DNA of 56,628 nucleotides, taken from contig NZ_JRJG01000068.1 of assembly GCF_000759435.1 (NCBI RefSeq), positions 1-56,628 of the forward strand, read 5' to 3'. Below, piece by piece: positions 37,194 to 46,110 of the stretch. The notes under the pieces were generated by a model. It saw only the letters and a program-made list of their open reading frames with translations, made no database searches and was not told the DNA's origin. The position numbers were made by a program, and so were the translations under genes. How positions within the stretch are numbered: the first letter of the stretch is position 1; the number at the start of each line of letters is the position of its first letter. This DNA comes from Hoeflea sp. BAL378. Its GTDB lineage: Bacteria; Pseudomonadota; Alphaproteobacteria; Rhizobiales; Rhizobiaceae.

Positions 37194-38210
37194 ATGAACA
37201 ATCTCGGAGACCTGGAAATCTTTGCCCGAGTTGTCTCCGCTGGCTCGATGTCGGCGGCCGGACGGGAGCTGGGGCTGTCTCCTGCGGTGGTTTCCAAAAG
37301 GCTTCGACGGCTGGAAGACCGGCTTGGCACGCGGCTGATGCAGCGCACCACGCGGCAGATCTCCCTGACCGAGGCAGGGCAGGGATTTTACGAGCGGGTG
37401 GTGGCGATCCTCGCCGGCATCGAGGAGGCCGAGGCCTTCGTGTCGCGGCGATCGGCGCTGGCGCGCGGCGTGCTCAAGGTCTCCGCGCCGACCTCGTTCG
37501 GGCGCATGCATATCGCGCCCCACATCAACACCTTCATGCAGGCCAATCCGGATCTCGGCGTCAATCTGATGCTGCGCGACGAATTCGTCGATATCGTCGG
37601 CGATGGCTATGATCTGGCCATACGCATCGCCGAACTGAGTGATTCCAGCCTTGTCGCGCGCAAACTGGCCCCCGTGCGCCGGATTCTGGTCGCCTCGCCG
37701 GACTATCTCGAACGCCATGGAGAACCCAAGACCTTCGCGGATCTCGACCGGCACATCTGCCTGGCGCCGCACAACAACGACCCCTGGAAGCTCGAGGGGC
37801 CCGACGGCCAGATCCTTCACCGTCCGATCGGGCCGCTGCAGACCAATTCCAGCGAAGTGGTGCGTGAGGCGGTGATCGGCGGCGTCGGCATCGCCCTGCG
37901 TTCGACCTGGGACATCGGGGGGGAACTGGCCGACGGACGGCTGCTGCAGGTGCTCCCCGCCTATGAAGGCTCGCGCAACGTGGCCATTCACGCGGTCTAT
38001 GCCAGCCGCCGGTTTCTGCCCGCCAAGGTCCGGCTCTTCATCGACTATCTCGCCGACCTTTACGGCCCCACCCCCTACTGGGAGAACCAGGCCGCCGATG
38101 GCGCCGGCCCTGCCCCTGCGTCCCTGAACAGCGCCTCGACCAGGGGCCCGCAAGCCGTCAAGACCGGCGACATCCGGACTTATTCCGGATCGTCCGACGC
38201 CGCCGAATAG
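37194..38210 (+). CDS. LysR-family transcriptional regulator
   Basis: A 338-residue LysR protein with an N-terminal winged helix (LEIFARVVSAGSMSAAGRELGLSPAVVSKRLRRLEDRLGTRLMQRTTRQISLTEAG, ~6-62) and a substrate-binding domain starting GVLKVSAPTSFGRMHIAPH. The sequence type resembles the large DsdC/CrgA-like group of LysR regulators. Position divergent from glcD suggests control of the glc operon. The typical glycolate regulator GlcC is a GntR protein, so this is inference only. The last ~45 residues are a disordered Ala/Ser tail. Confidence 0.88.
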   Translation: MNNLGDLEIFARVVSAGSMSAAGRELGLSPAVVSKRLRRLEDRLGTRLMQRTTRQISLTEAGQGFYERVVAILAGIEEAEAFVSRRSALARGVLKVSAPTSFGRMHIAPHINTFMQANPDLGVNLMLRDEFVDIVGDGYDLAIRIAELSDSSLVARKLAPVRRILVASPDYLERHGEPKTFADLDRHICLAPHNNDPWKLEGPDGQILHRPIGPLQTNSSEVVREAVIGGVGIALRSTWDIGGELADGRLLQVLPAYEGSRNVAIHAVYASRRFLPAKVRLFIDYLADLYGPTPYWENQAADGAGPAPASLNSASTRGPQAVKTGDIRTYSGSSDAAE

Positions 38211-38270
38211 GTCTCGGACGGGTCCCCGGCGGGCGGGCCCTTCCCGGCCTGGCCGAGTAAACACGACATA

Positions 38271-38293
38271 AATTGGATAAAAATATTGACCAC
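38271..38293 (+). promoter_or_regulatory. Candidate operator (copy 2) at gntR-lutABC promoter
   Basis: AATTGG (38271-38276), 12 mostly A/T bases, ACCAC (38289-38293). It has identical half-elements and spacing to the motif at 37003-37025. It covers the -35 box of the promoter at 38286-38315, so a bound protein would block RNA polymerase. Confidence 0.5.
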
Positions 38294-38315
38294 CTTTCCC
38301 GCCCCTTGGTACGAT
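38286..38315 (+). promoter_or_regulatory. Candidate promoter of gntR-lutABC
   Basis: TTGACC (38286-38291), 18 bp, TACGAT (38310-38315), 28 bp before the ATG of the GntR gene. Confidence 0.45.
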
Positions 38316-38342
38316 CGCGCCTGAGGGGACCTGGAAGCGTCG

Positions 38343-39170
38343 ATGGCCACGGATATTTTTGCACGGATTGAACACAGCCGGACTGCTGACGAAGTGGTCC
38401 ATCAGATCGAGATCCTCGTGCTCGAGGGGATCCTGCGCGTGGGCGACCGGCTGCCGGGCGAACGCGAGCTCGCCAAGCAATTCGATGTGTCGCGGCCGAT
38501 TCTGAGGGAAGCGCTCAAGGTCCTGGAAGGCCGCGGCCTGCTCACCACCCAGCATGGCGGCGGGACCTTCGTCGCCGACGTCATCGGCCAGGTCTTCACC
38601 AAGCCGGTGATGGAGCTGATCGCGCGGCACCAGAAGGCGACGCTCGATTATCTCGAATACCGGCGCGAGGTGGAAGGCGTCACCGCCGAATTCGCCGCCC
38701 ATCGCGCCACCGAAGCCGACAAGGCGCTGCTGACCCGCATCATGACGGCGATGAAGGCCGCACACCAGAAGGACGATTTCGCGGAAGAAGCCTCCATCGA
38801 CGTGGAGTTCCACAGCGCGGTCGGCGAGTGCGCGCACAACATCATCCTGTTGCACACATTGCGCTCCTGCTACAGGCTGCTGACCGAGGGCGTGTTCTAC
38901 AACCGCGCCATGATCTACAATCTGCCCGGCGCGCGCGACCAGTTGCTGGACCAGCATCTGGCGATCTACCAGGCGGTGATGGCGGGAAATCCGGGCGCCG
39001 CCCGCCGCGCGGCGCAGGCGCATATCGATTTCGTCGCCAGGGCGATGACGGACGCCCAGCGCTCGGGCGACTGGGAACGGGTGTCCCAGTTGCGCCTGCA
39101 ACAGCGCGCTCCCGATTTTTCGGGCAGCGGCAAGAAAGCCAAGCTGAAACAATCGGAGGCGGTAGATTGA
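38343..39170 (+). CDS. GntR/FCD-family regulator of lactate utilization (LldR/LutR-like)
   Basis: The 275-residue protein has an N-terminal GntR winged helix (LEGILRVGDRLPGERELAKQFDVSRPILREALKVLEGRGLLTTQHGGGTFV, ~27-77) and a C-terminal FCD effector domain with metal-site-like residues (DVEFHSAVGECAHN; DQHLAIYQAVMAGNP; AHIDF). FCD regulators with this architecture (LldR, LutR, PdhR, GlcC) sense 2-hydroxy acids or pyruvate. Its stop overlaps the TTG start of lutA, so it belongs to the lut operon, probably as its repressor. Confidence 0.9.
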   Translation: MATDIFARIEHSRTADEVVHQIEILVLEGILRVGDRLPGERELAKQFDVSRPILREALKVLEGRGLLTTQHGGGTFVADVIGQVFTKPVMELIARHQKATLDYLEYRREVEGVTAEFAAHRATEADKALLTRIMTAMKAAHQKDDFAEEASIDVEFHSAVGECAHNIILLHTLRSCYRLLTEGVFYNRAMIYNLPGARDQLLDQHLAIYQAVMAGNPGAARRAAQAHIDFVARAMTDAQRSGDWERVSQLRLQQRAPDFSGSGKKAKLKQSEAVD

Positions 39171-39952
39171 CGTCGAGTGAAACGAGGGTTGCCCGGCAGC
39201 CGCGTGTGGGACTTTTTGCGACCTGCCTGGTCGACCTCTTCCGTCCGTCGGTGGGGTTCGCCAGCGTCAAGCTGCTGCAGGATGCGGGCTGCGAGGTGCA
39301 TGTGCCGGTGGCGCAGACCTGCTGCGGTCAGCCGACCTACAACACCGGCGACCGGGCCGACACGCGCGAGATCGCCGAACAGGTGATCGAGGCCTTCGAG
39401 GGATTCGATTTCATCGTCGCCCCGTCCGGGTCCTGCGCCGCGATGCTGAAGAAGCATTATCCGGGCCTGTTCAAGGGCAATGCTGACTGGGAAGACCGGG
39501 CGCAGCGGTTCTCCGACAAATGCCACGAGCTGGTCTCGTTTCTCGCCGACGTGATGATGGTGCGCGACACCGGGGCGGCGCTGAGCGCCAGGGTCACCTA
39601 CCATGATTCCTGCTCGGGCCTGCGCGAGCTCGGCGTCCAGCAGCAGCCGCGCAAGCTGCTCGCCAATGTCGGCGGGCTGGAGCTGCATGAAATGAAGGAT
39701 TCAGATGTCTGCTGCGGCTTCGGCGGCACCTTCTGCGTGAAATATTCGGACATTTCCAACGCCATCGTTACCAAGAAGGTCGGCAACATCGACGCGTCCG
39801 GGGCGGACATGCTGCTCGCCGGAGACGTCGGCTGCCTGATGAACATGGCCGGCAAGCTCAAGCGGCTGGGATCGGATGTCGAGGTTCGCCACGTGGCCGA
39901 GGTGCTCGCCGGCATGACCGATCAGCCGCCGATCGCCGGAAGCGGCAAATAG
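39167..39952 (+). CDS. lutA: L-lactate utilization Fe-S protein LutA (LldE)
   Basis: The 261-residue protein has two CCG domains with Cys pairs (QTCCGQPTYNTGD, PSGSCAAMLKKHY and SDVCCGFGGTFCVKY), as in LutA/YkgE. It begins with RVGLFATCLVDLFRPSVGFASVKLL. With LutB and LutC it oxidises L-lactate to pyruvate. The start is TTG 39167, with GGAGG 8 bp upstream and TTGA overlap with the regulator stop; no ATG is available near the conserved N-terminus. Confidence 0.92.
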   Translation: MTSSETRVARQPRVGLFATCLVDLFRPSVGFASVKLLQDAGCEVHVPVAQTCCGQPTYNTGDRADTREIAEQVIEAFEGFDFIVAPSGSCAAMLKKHYPGLFKGNADWEDRAQRFSDKCHELVSFLADVMMVRDTGAALSARVTYHDSCSGLRELGVQQQPRKLLANVGGLELHEMKDSDVCCGFGGTFCVKYSDISNAIVTKKVGNIDASGADMLLAGDVGCLMNMAGKLKRLGSDVEVRHVAEVLAGMTDQPPIAGSGK

Positions 39953-39973
39953 GCGGGACACAGGAGACAGCCG

Positions 39974-41410
39974 ATGCAACTCGCCGCCAAACATTTCAAG
40001 GCAAGCGCCTCCAAGGCGCTTCTCGATGCCCAGCTGCAGAAGGCATTGGGCAATGTCGAGAAGGGCTTCATCGGCAAGCGCCAGAAGGCCGCCGACGCGC
40101 TGCCCGAATTCGATGCGCTCAGGGACAATGCCCGCGACATCAAGAATCACGTGCTCGCCCATCTCGACCTCTATCTCGAGGAATACGAGCGCAACGTGGT
40201 TGCCGCCGGCGGCCATGTGCACTGGGCGGAAACCGCCGAGGATGCGCGCCGCATCGTGCTCGACATCTGCCAGAAGGCGAACGCCCGCACGGTGACCAAG
40301 GGCAAGTCGATGATCACCGAGGAGATCGCGCTCAACGATCATTTGACGGCCAACGGCATCGAGCCGGTGGAGACCGATCTCGGCGAATACATCATCCAGC
40401 TTCGCGGCGAGTATCCGAGCCACATCATCGCCCCGGCGGTGCACCTGAACAAGGACCAGGTCGAGGGCGATTTCCGCCGGGTGCACACGCATCTGCCCGA
40501 AGGCCGAGACCTCTCCGAACCTGTGGCGCTTTTGAGCGAGGCGCGCGAAGTGCTGCGGAAGCGCTATTTCGCCGCCGATGTCGGCATCACCGGCGCCAAT
40601 TTCCTGATCGCCGAGACCGGCACCTCGGTGATCGTCACCAATGAGGGCAATGGCGACCTCACCCAGACGCTGGGCAAGGTGCATGTCGTCGTCGCCTCGA
40701 TCGAGAAGATCGTGCCGACGCTCGAGGACACCGCGCAGATCCTGCGCGTGCTGGCGCGCTCGGCGACCGGCCAGGACATGAGCGTCTACACCACCTTCTC
40801 GACCGGGCCGAAGCGCCCGGACGATCCGGACGGGCCGGGCGAGTATCACGTGGTGCTGCTCGACAATGGCCGGTCCGCCATGCTCGGCACCGAGTACCAG
40901 GACATGCTGCGCTGCATCCGCTGCGGCGCCTGCATGAACCATTGCCCGGTCTACCACGCGGTGGGCGGCCACGCCTATGGCTCAGTCTATCCCGGGCCGA
41001 TGGGCGCGGTGCTGACGCCGTCGCTCAACGGCATCGAGGAAACCGGCCAATTGCCCAATGCCTCCACCTTCTGCGGCCGCTGCGAGGCGGTGTGCCCGAT
41101 GCGCATTCCGCTGCCCAAGATGATGCGGCACTGGCGCGAGCGGGAATTCGAGCGCAACCTGACGCCGCTGACATCGCGCTACGGCATCAGGGCCTGGGCG
41201 TTCTTCGCCAAGCGGCCGCGGCTCTACCGCCTGGCGGTGTCGTTCGGCATGCCGGTGCTGTCGCTGCTCGGCGGCAAATCGCGACGCCTGCACAGCCTGC
41301 CCTTCGCCGGCGGCTGGACCCGCCACCGCGACCTGCCCGCGCCCGAGGGGCGGACCTTCCTGCAGGAATGGGCGCAGCGCGAAGCGCTCAAGCAGGGATC
41401 AGGACATTGA
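39974..41410 (+). CDS. lutB: L-lactate utilization Fe-S protein LutB (LldF)
   Basis: A 478-residue protein with the LUD domain (TKGKSMITEEIALNDHLTANG, FLIAETGTSVIVTNEGNGDL) and two 4Fe-4S motifs: C314-x2-C317-x2-C320-x3-C324P (CIRCGACMNHCP) and CGRCEAVCP about 60 residues later. It is the electron-carrying subunit of the LutABC lactate-oxidising complex. It lies 21 bp after lutA, with GGAGAC upstream of its ATG. Its stop is overlapped by the TTG start of lutC. Confidence 0.94.
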   Translation: MQLAAKHFKASASKALLDAQLQKALGNVEKGFIGKRQKAADALPEFDALRDNARDIKNHVLAHLDLYLEEYERNVVAAGGHVHWAETAEDARRIVLDICQKANARTVTKGKSMITEEIALNDHLTANGIEPVETDLGEYIIQLRGEYPSHIIAPAVHLNKDQVEGDFRRVHTHLPEGRDLSEPVALLSEAREVLRKRYFAADVGITGANFLIAETGTSVIVTNEGNGDLTQTLGKVHVVVASIEKIVPTLEDTAQILRVLARSATGQDMSVYTTFSTGPKRPDDPDGPGEYHVVLLDNGRSAMLGTEYQDMLRCIRCGACMNHCPVYHAVGGHAYGSVYPGPMGAVLTPSLNGIEETGQLPNASTFCGRCEAVCPMRIPLPKMMRHWREREFERNLTPLTSRYGIRAWAFFAKRPRLYRLAVSFGMPVLSLLGGKSRRLHSLPFAGGWTRHRDLPAPEGRTFLQEWAQREALKQGSGH

Positions 41411-42078
41411 GCGGGCGCGACACCGTGCTGGGCAAGATCCGCGCTTCCATGCGGGTCTCGGGCCCGGATGCCGAACGCAAGGCGGCCGTCGCCTCCCGCC
41501 TCAGGGACACGCCCACCGGTGTCATTCCGGCGCGCGCCGATCTTCCGGCAGCCGGACAGCAGGAGCTGTTCTGCGCCATGGCCGCGCAATTCGGCGCGAG
41601 CGTGGCGCGGGTGAACGACTACCGGGAGGTGGCCGCCGAGGTCAGCGCCTATCTGCGCGCGCACAATCTGCCGGCCGAGATCCGCATCGGCGCGGACCCG
41701 CGTCTCAAGGACGCCGGATGGGATTTGGAGAAAAATCTCGAGCTGCGGCACGGCGCCTCGGACGGCGGCGACCTGGCCGGCGTCAGCCACGCGATGGCGG
41801 GGATCGCGGAAACCGGGACGCTGGCGCTGCTGTCGGGTCCCGACAATCCGACCACCATCAATTTCCTGCCCGAACACCACATCGTCGTGCTCAGGGAATC
41901 GGACATCAAGGGCGACATGGAAAGCGTCTGGGCGATGCTGCGCGAGCAGAAGGGCAAGGGCGTGATGCCGCGCGCGCTGAACCTGGTGACCGGGCCGTCG
42001 CGCTCGGGCGACATCGAGCAGACCATCATCCTGGGCGCCCATGGCCCGAGGGCGCTGCATATCGTCGTCGTCGCCTGA
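41407..42078 (+). CDS. lutC: L-lactate utilization protein LutC (LldG)
   Basis: This 223-residue LUD-domain protein has SHAMAGIAETGTLALLSGPDNPTTINFLPEHHIVVL and the end GPSRSGDIEQTIILGAHGPRALHIVVV, both diagnostic for LutC. It completes the lactate oxidation complex. The start is TTG 41407 in a TTGA overlap with lutB, the second such overlap in this operon. The operon probably ends here, as the next gene is convergent. Confidence 0.92.
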   Translation: MSGRDTVLGKIRASMRVSGPDAERKAAVASRLRDTPTGVIPARADLPAAGQQELFCAMAAQFGASVARVNDYREVAAEVSAYLRAHNLPAEIRIGADPRLKDAGWDLEKNLELRHGASDGGDLAGVSHAMAGIAETGTLALLSGPDNPTTINFLPEHHIVVLRESDIKGDMESVWAMLREQKGKGVMPRALNLVTGPSRSGDIEQTIILGAHGPRALHIVVVA

Positions 42079-42178
42079 CGCCGGTCGCGCTCACAGGGAG
42101 CCGTTCGGGCGATCACATCCCTGCATGAACTCACGGTTCTGAAGCGGCGTTTGCGAATCCGACAGGATGTGCTGCGTT

Positions 42179-42889
42179 TCAGGTCGGCCCCGGGCCTTCC
42201 AGACGCGCGGAGGTGTCCTCACGCTCCTGCCGGCTCGCCTTGCGCGCAAAGGCTTCGGCCCAGCCGGGGGAGAGCCGGGGCAATCGGGCGAGCGCGGATG
42301 CTGCATCCCGGTCCAGCGTCGCGCCGAGGCGGGCGCCCGTGACCCGCTCAACGGTCCAGCCGGGATTGGGGCACTCCATGCGCTCGATGGTGTCGCCGAT
42401 CCCGACGGTGCCGGGCTCCAGCACCCGGTAATACCAGCCGGTGCGCCCGGTTTCCTGGAAAAGCGCGGCCATCTTGCCCACACCCGTATGGGCGTTGAGC
42501 TTCCAGCAGGGCTGCCGCCCCTGGGAGACTTCCACGACGGCCGTGCCGAGCCTCAGGACATCGCCGATGCACAGGTCGGCCTCGGTGATCCCGATCGTCG
42601 CGATGTTCTCGCCGAACCGGCCCGGTTCGAAATCCTCGGCAACAGGCCCGAGTTCGGAGCGCCAGGACGCGTAGTGATCGGCCGCATAATGATGCACCGC
42701 CTTTTCGCGGCCGCCATGGACCTTCAGATCCGCCTGAGCATCCTTTTCAAACCCCTTCCACCCCAGCTTCTGGGGACTGTCGGCAGGCTGCTTGGCGATG
42801 GCGGAGGCGGGTTTGTCCGGCCAGGGCTGGCTGACCTGTCCGATATAGAGTCCGACGACCCGCGCGCTGATCCTGGGAGAGCTGTTCAT
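42179..42889 (-). CDS. MOSC-domain protein (YiiM-like)
   Basis: The protein (236 residues) has the MOSC pattern: VVGLYIGQVSQ at the start, KVHGGREKAVHHYAADHYASW, FGENIATIGITEADLCIGDVLRLGTAVVEVSQGRQPCWKLN with the conserved Cys, and a 3-alpha C-terminal domain. YiiM-type MOSC proteins handle molybdenum cofactor and reduce N-hydroxylated bases. I use ATG 42889 (MNSSPR); the long upstream frame is shadow. It is convergent with lutC. Confidence 0.9.
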   Translation of the reverse strand: MNSSPRISARVVGLYIGQVSQPWPDKPASAIAKQPADSPQKLGWKGFEKDAQADLKVHGGREKAVHHYAADHYASWRSELGPVAEDFEPGRFGENIATIGITEADLCIGDVLRLGTAVVEVSQGRQPCWKLNAHTGVGKMAALFQETGRTGWYYRVLEPGTVGIGDTIERMECPNPGWTVERVTGARLGATLDRDAASALARLPRLSPGWAEAFARKASRQEREDTSARLEGPGPT

Positions 42890-43066
42890 TCTGCTGGCGT
42901 AGCGAAACGGAGCGGTTCCGGCAATAGGCGGATTACGACCCGAAGACGTTCTGGTGGCGGCGCACCGGACTTCGCTCCGGCCGTAGTTTCCGCCGCAGCC
43001 AGGCGTATTGACCTGAGATAGATTTTGCGGCTCTTTCAGAAGCGGACCAACATTGGATTTCTTGCC

Positions 43067-43708
43067 ATGCCCGTTTCGATCGAACATTTCGCCGCCTTCG
43101 TGGTGGCCAGCGTCATTCTCCTGGTGATTCCCGGCCCGACCATCATCATGGTCATCACCCAGGCGCTGGCGCATGGGCGCAGGATCGCCTTTGCAAGCGT
43201 GCTCGGCGTCGGGCTTGGCGACCTGGTGGCGACGTCGCTGTCGATCGCCGGCGCAGGCGCGCTGCTGGCGGCGTCCGCTTCGCTGTTCCAGGTGCTGAAA
43301 TTCGTCGGCGCCGCCTATCTGATCTGGATCGGCTACAAGATGTGGCGGTCGCCGGCGCAGATCCCCGACATGACGGAGGCCGATATTCCGGACGCGTCGG
43401 GCAGGCCGGGGGTGATCTTCCGCGATTCGTTCCTCATCACCGCGCTCAACCCCAAGGGCATCCTGTTCTTCGTGGCCTTCGTGCCGCAATTCATCGATCC
43501 CGCGGTCCCCTATTCGCCGCAGGCGGCGATCTATGTGATCACCTTCACCCTGCTCGGCATCGCCAATGCCGCGATGTTCGCCTTGGTCGCCGCCGGCGCG
43601 CGGCAGACCATCCGCCGGCCGCGGGTGATGAGGGCCGCCATGCGCACCGGCGGATCCTTGCTGATGATGGCCGGCATTGCCGCCGCGCTGACCCGGCGCG
43701 CGGCCTGA
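43067..43708 (+). CDS. LysE/RhtB-family amino-acid exporter
   Basis: A 213-residue membrane protein with six helices and the LysE signature IPGPTIIMVITQALAHGRRIAFASVLGVGLGDLV near the N-terminus and GAAYLIWIGYKMWRS. FLITALNPKGILFFVAFVPQFI is the second conserved segment. RhtB relatives export homoserine/threonine or related amino acids; the substrate is unknown here. ATG 43067 begins just before the first helix. It precedes rsmE by 42 bp on the same strand. Confidence 0.9.
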   Translation: MPVSIEHFAAFVVASVILLVIPGPTIIMVITQALAHGRRIAFASVLGVGLGDLVATSLSIAGAGALLAASASLFQVLKFVGAAYLIWIGYKMWRSPAQIPDMTEADIPDASGRPGVIFRDSFLITALNPKGILFFVAFVPQFIDPAVPYSPQAAIYVITFTLLGIANAAMFALVAAGARQTIRRPRVMRAAMRTGGSLLMMAGIAAALTRRAA

Positions 43709-43750
43709 ACCGGCCCCGGCCGATCCCCGCTCACGCGAAAGACATGCGAC

Positions 43751-44485
43751 ATGCGCGCTAATTATAAACTGCAACGGCTGTTTCTCGATGCGCCGCTCTC
43801 GCCGGGCGCGTCGGTGCCGCTCGGCAAGGACCAGGCGCATTACCTGCTCACGGTGCTGCGGTTCGGCGAAGGCGCCGAGGTGCTGGTGTTCAATGGCCGC
43901 GACGGCGAATTCGGCGCCACGCTGAAGCCCACGGGCAAGAAGGCCGCCACGCTCGAGATCGGCGCGCAGACCCGCGCCCAGCCTCCGCGATCGCGGCTCG
44001 ACTTCCTGTTCGCGCCGCTCAAGGTGGGCCGGCTCGACTATCTGGTGCAGAAGGCCACGGAAATGGGGGTGGGCAGGATCACGCCGGTGTTCACCGACCA
44101 CACCCAGTTGCACAAGGTCAACGGCGCGCGGCTCGAGGCCAATATCCTCGAAGCCGCCGAGCAATGCGGCAACCTCGCCATTCCCGAACTCGGCGACGCC
44201 GTCCGGCTGGAGGCGCTGCTGGCCGACTGGGACCCGACGCGGCGGATCATCTTCTGCAATGAAAGCGAGGCCGGCAACAATCCCGCCGCCGCGCTGTCGG
44301 CGATCCCCGAGCGGGACCTGGCGCTGCTGGTCGGGCCGGAAGGCGGGTTTTCCGAGCGCGAGCGGGAGATGCTGACGGCGCTGCCCTTCGTCACGCCGAT
44401 TCCGCTCGGACCGCGCATCCTGAGGGCAGATACGGCCGCCGTGGCGGCGCTGACGGCGGTGCAGATGACGATCGGCGACTGGTAG
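43751..44485 (+). CDS. rsmE: 16S rRNA (uracil1498-N3)-methyltransferase
   Basis: The 244-residue SPOUT methyltransferase has an N-terminal PUA-like domain (KLQRLFLDAP, KDQAHYLLTVLRFGEGAEVLVFNGRDGEF), KATEMGVGRITPVFT, and the knotted SAM-binding C-terminus LLVGPEGGFSEREREML and LGPRILRADTAAVAAL. It methylates U1498 of 16S rRNA. It is followed by gshA, as in other Rhizobiales, with a 142-bp gap. Confidence 0.94.
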   Translation: MRANYKLQRLFLDAPLSPGASVPLGKDQAHYLLTVLRFGEGAEVLVFNGRDGEFGATLKPTGKKAATLEIGAQTRAQPPRSRLDFLFAPLKVGRLDYLVQKATEMGVGRITPVFTDHTQLHKVNGARLEANILEAAEQCGNLAIPELGDAVRLEALLADWDPTRRIIFCNESEAGNNPAAALSAIPERDLALLVGPEGGFSEREREMLTALPFVTPIPLGPRILRADTAAVAALTAVQMTIGDW

Positions 44486-44627
44486 GAACGGCGTTCCGGC
44501 GTCGCATCAAACTTCTTTGATAGGGCGTTCAGGGATTTTCGCTTGCAAGGGGGGCCGGTTCCGGTCCAAGCAGCATCACGACGCGCGGCCTCGGACCGCG
44601 CAATGACCAGACGATAAAGGGCCGGAC

Positions 44628-46001
44628 ATGGCGCGCGACACCACCGACGATACCCCGATCAGCACCGTCAACGAGCTGGCGGACTGGATGGCGGCAGGCT
44701 GCAAGCCGCGGGAGAAATGGCGCATCGGCACCGAGCACGAGAAATTCGTGTTCTTCACCGATTCGCACCGGCCCGTGCCCTATGAGGGCGAGCGGTCGAT
44801 CAAGGCGCTGCTCGAAGGCATGGCGATGATGCTCGGCTGGGAGCCGATCATCGACGCCGGCAAGATCATCGGGCTGGTGGAGCCCACCGGCCACGGCGCC
44901 ATCAGCCTGGAGCCGGGCGGGCAGTTCGAGCTCTCGGGCGCGCCGCTGGAGACCATTCACCAGACCTGCCGCGAATCCAACGCGCATCTGGCGCAGCTCA
45001 GGGAAATCGCCGAGCCGCTCGGCATCCGGTTCCTCGGCATTGGCGGCAGCCCGGCCTGGTCGCTCGCCGAAACGCCGAAGATGCCGAAATCGCGCTACGA
45101 CATCATGACCCGCTACATGCCCACGGTCGGCAGCCAGGGCCTCGACATGATGTACCGGACCTGCACGATCCAGGTGAACCTCGACTATGCGTCGGAAGCC
45201 GACATGCGTCGGAAGATGCAGCTCGGCATGAAGCTGCAGCCCTTAGCGACCGCCCTTTTCGCCTCCTCGCCCTTCACCGAAGGCAAGCCCAACGGGCTCG
45301 TCTCCTGGCGCGGCGACATCTGGCGCGACACCGACAACCGCCGCTCGGGGCAGTTGCCGTTCGTCTATTCGGATGATTTCTGCTTCATGGACTACGTCGA
45401 ATGGGCGCTCGACGTGCCGATGTATTTCGTGCTCCGCGACGGCCGCTATCACGAGGCCACCCATGTCACTTTCCGGCAGTTCATGAACGGTGCGCTCAAG
45501 GGCGAACTCGACCAGCCGCTGCCGACCATGGGCGACTGGACTAACCATCTGGGCACGCTGTTCCCCGATGCGCGGCTGAAGCGCTTCATCGAAATGCGCG
45601 GCGCCGACGGCGGCCCGTGGCGGCGGATCTGCGCCCTGCCCGCCTTCTGGGTCGGCCTGCTCTATGACGACAGCGCGCTGTCGGAAGCGCTCGAGCTCGT
45701 CCGCGACTGGAGCCTCGACGAGGTGAACGCGATCCGCGACACCACGCCGAGAGAGGGACTGAACGCCACGATCAAGGGCCGGTCGCTGCGCGACATCGGC
45801 AAGGAAGTGCTGGGCATCTCCCGGCGCGGCCTGGTCAGCCGGGCGCGGCTGAATGCGGAAGGCAATGACGAGAGCCATTTCCTGGCCCCGCTCGAGGAAA
45901 CCGTCGCCCGCGGCACGACGCTGGCCGAGGAAATGCTGGCGCTGTACAATGGCCGCTGGAACGGCAGCGTCGACCCCGTTTTCGTGGATTATGCGTACTA
46001 G
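44628..46001 (+). CDS. gshA: Glutamate-cysteine ligase (alphaproteobacterial/plant type)
   Basis: The 457-residue protein belongs to the GCS2 group shared by alphaproteobacteria and plants: KWRIGTEHEKFVF, EPGGQFELSGAPLETIHQTC, RYMPTVGSQGLDMMYRTCTIQVNLDY, FCFMDYVEWALDVPMYFV and LGTLFPDARLKRFIEMRGADGGPW. It catalyses the ATP-dependent first step of glutathione synthesis. The substrate-site Arg and Glu residues of the family are within these motifs. No gshB is in the window. Confidence 0.95.
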   Translation: MARDTTDDTPISTVNELADWMAAGCKPREKWRIGTEHEKFVFFTDSHRPVPYEGERSIKALLEGMAMMLGWEPIIDAGKIIGLVEPTGHGAISLEPGGQFELSGAPLETIHQTCRESNAHLAQLREIAEPLGIRFLGIGGSPAWSLAETPKMPKSRYDIMTRYMPTVGSQGLDMMYRTCTIQVNLDYASEADMRRKMQLGMKLQPLATALFASSPFTEGKPNGLVSWRGDIWRDTDNRRSGQLPFVYSDDFCFMDYVEWALDVPMYFVLRDGRYHEATHVTFRQFMNGALKGELDQPLPTMGDWTNHLGTLFPDARLKRFIEMRGADGGPWRRICALPAFWVGLLYDDSALSEALELVRDWSLDEVNAIRDTTPREGLNATIKGRSLRDIGKEVLGISRRGLVSRARLNAEGNDESHFLAPLEETVARGTTLAEEMLALYNGRWNGSVDPVFVDYAY

Positions 46002-46110
46002 GCGTCACGTCCGCGGCACGCGCGGCCAATCCGGCGTCCGACCCTAGGCATGCCCTGCCGGGCGGTATAGTCTCTGCTCCTGCCCGCAAGGGATGGAGGA
46101 GACAGAACCC

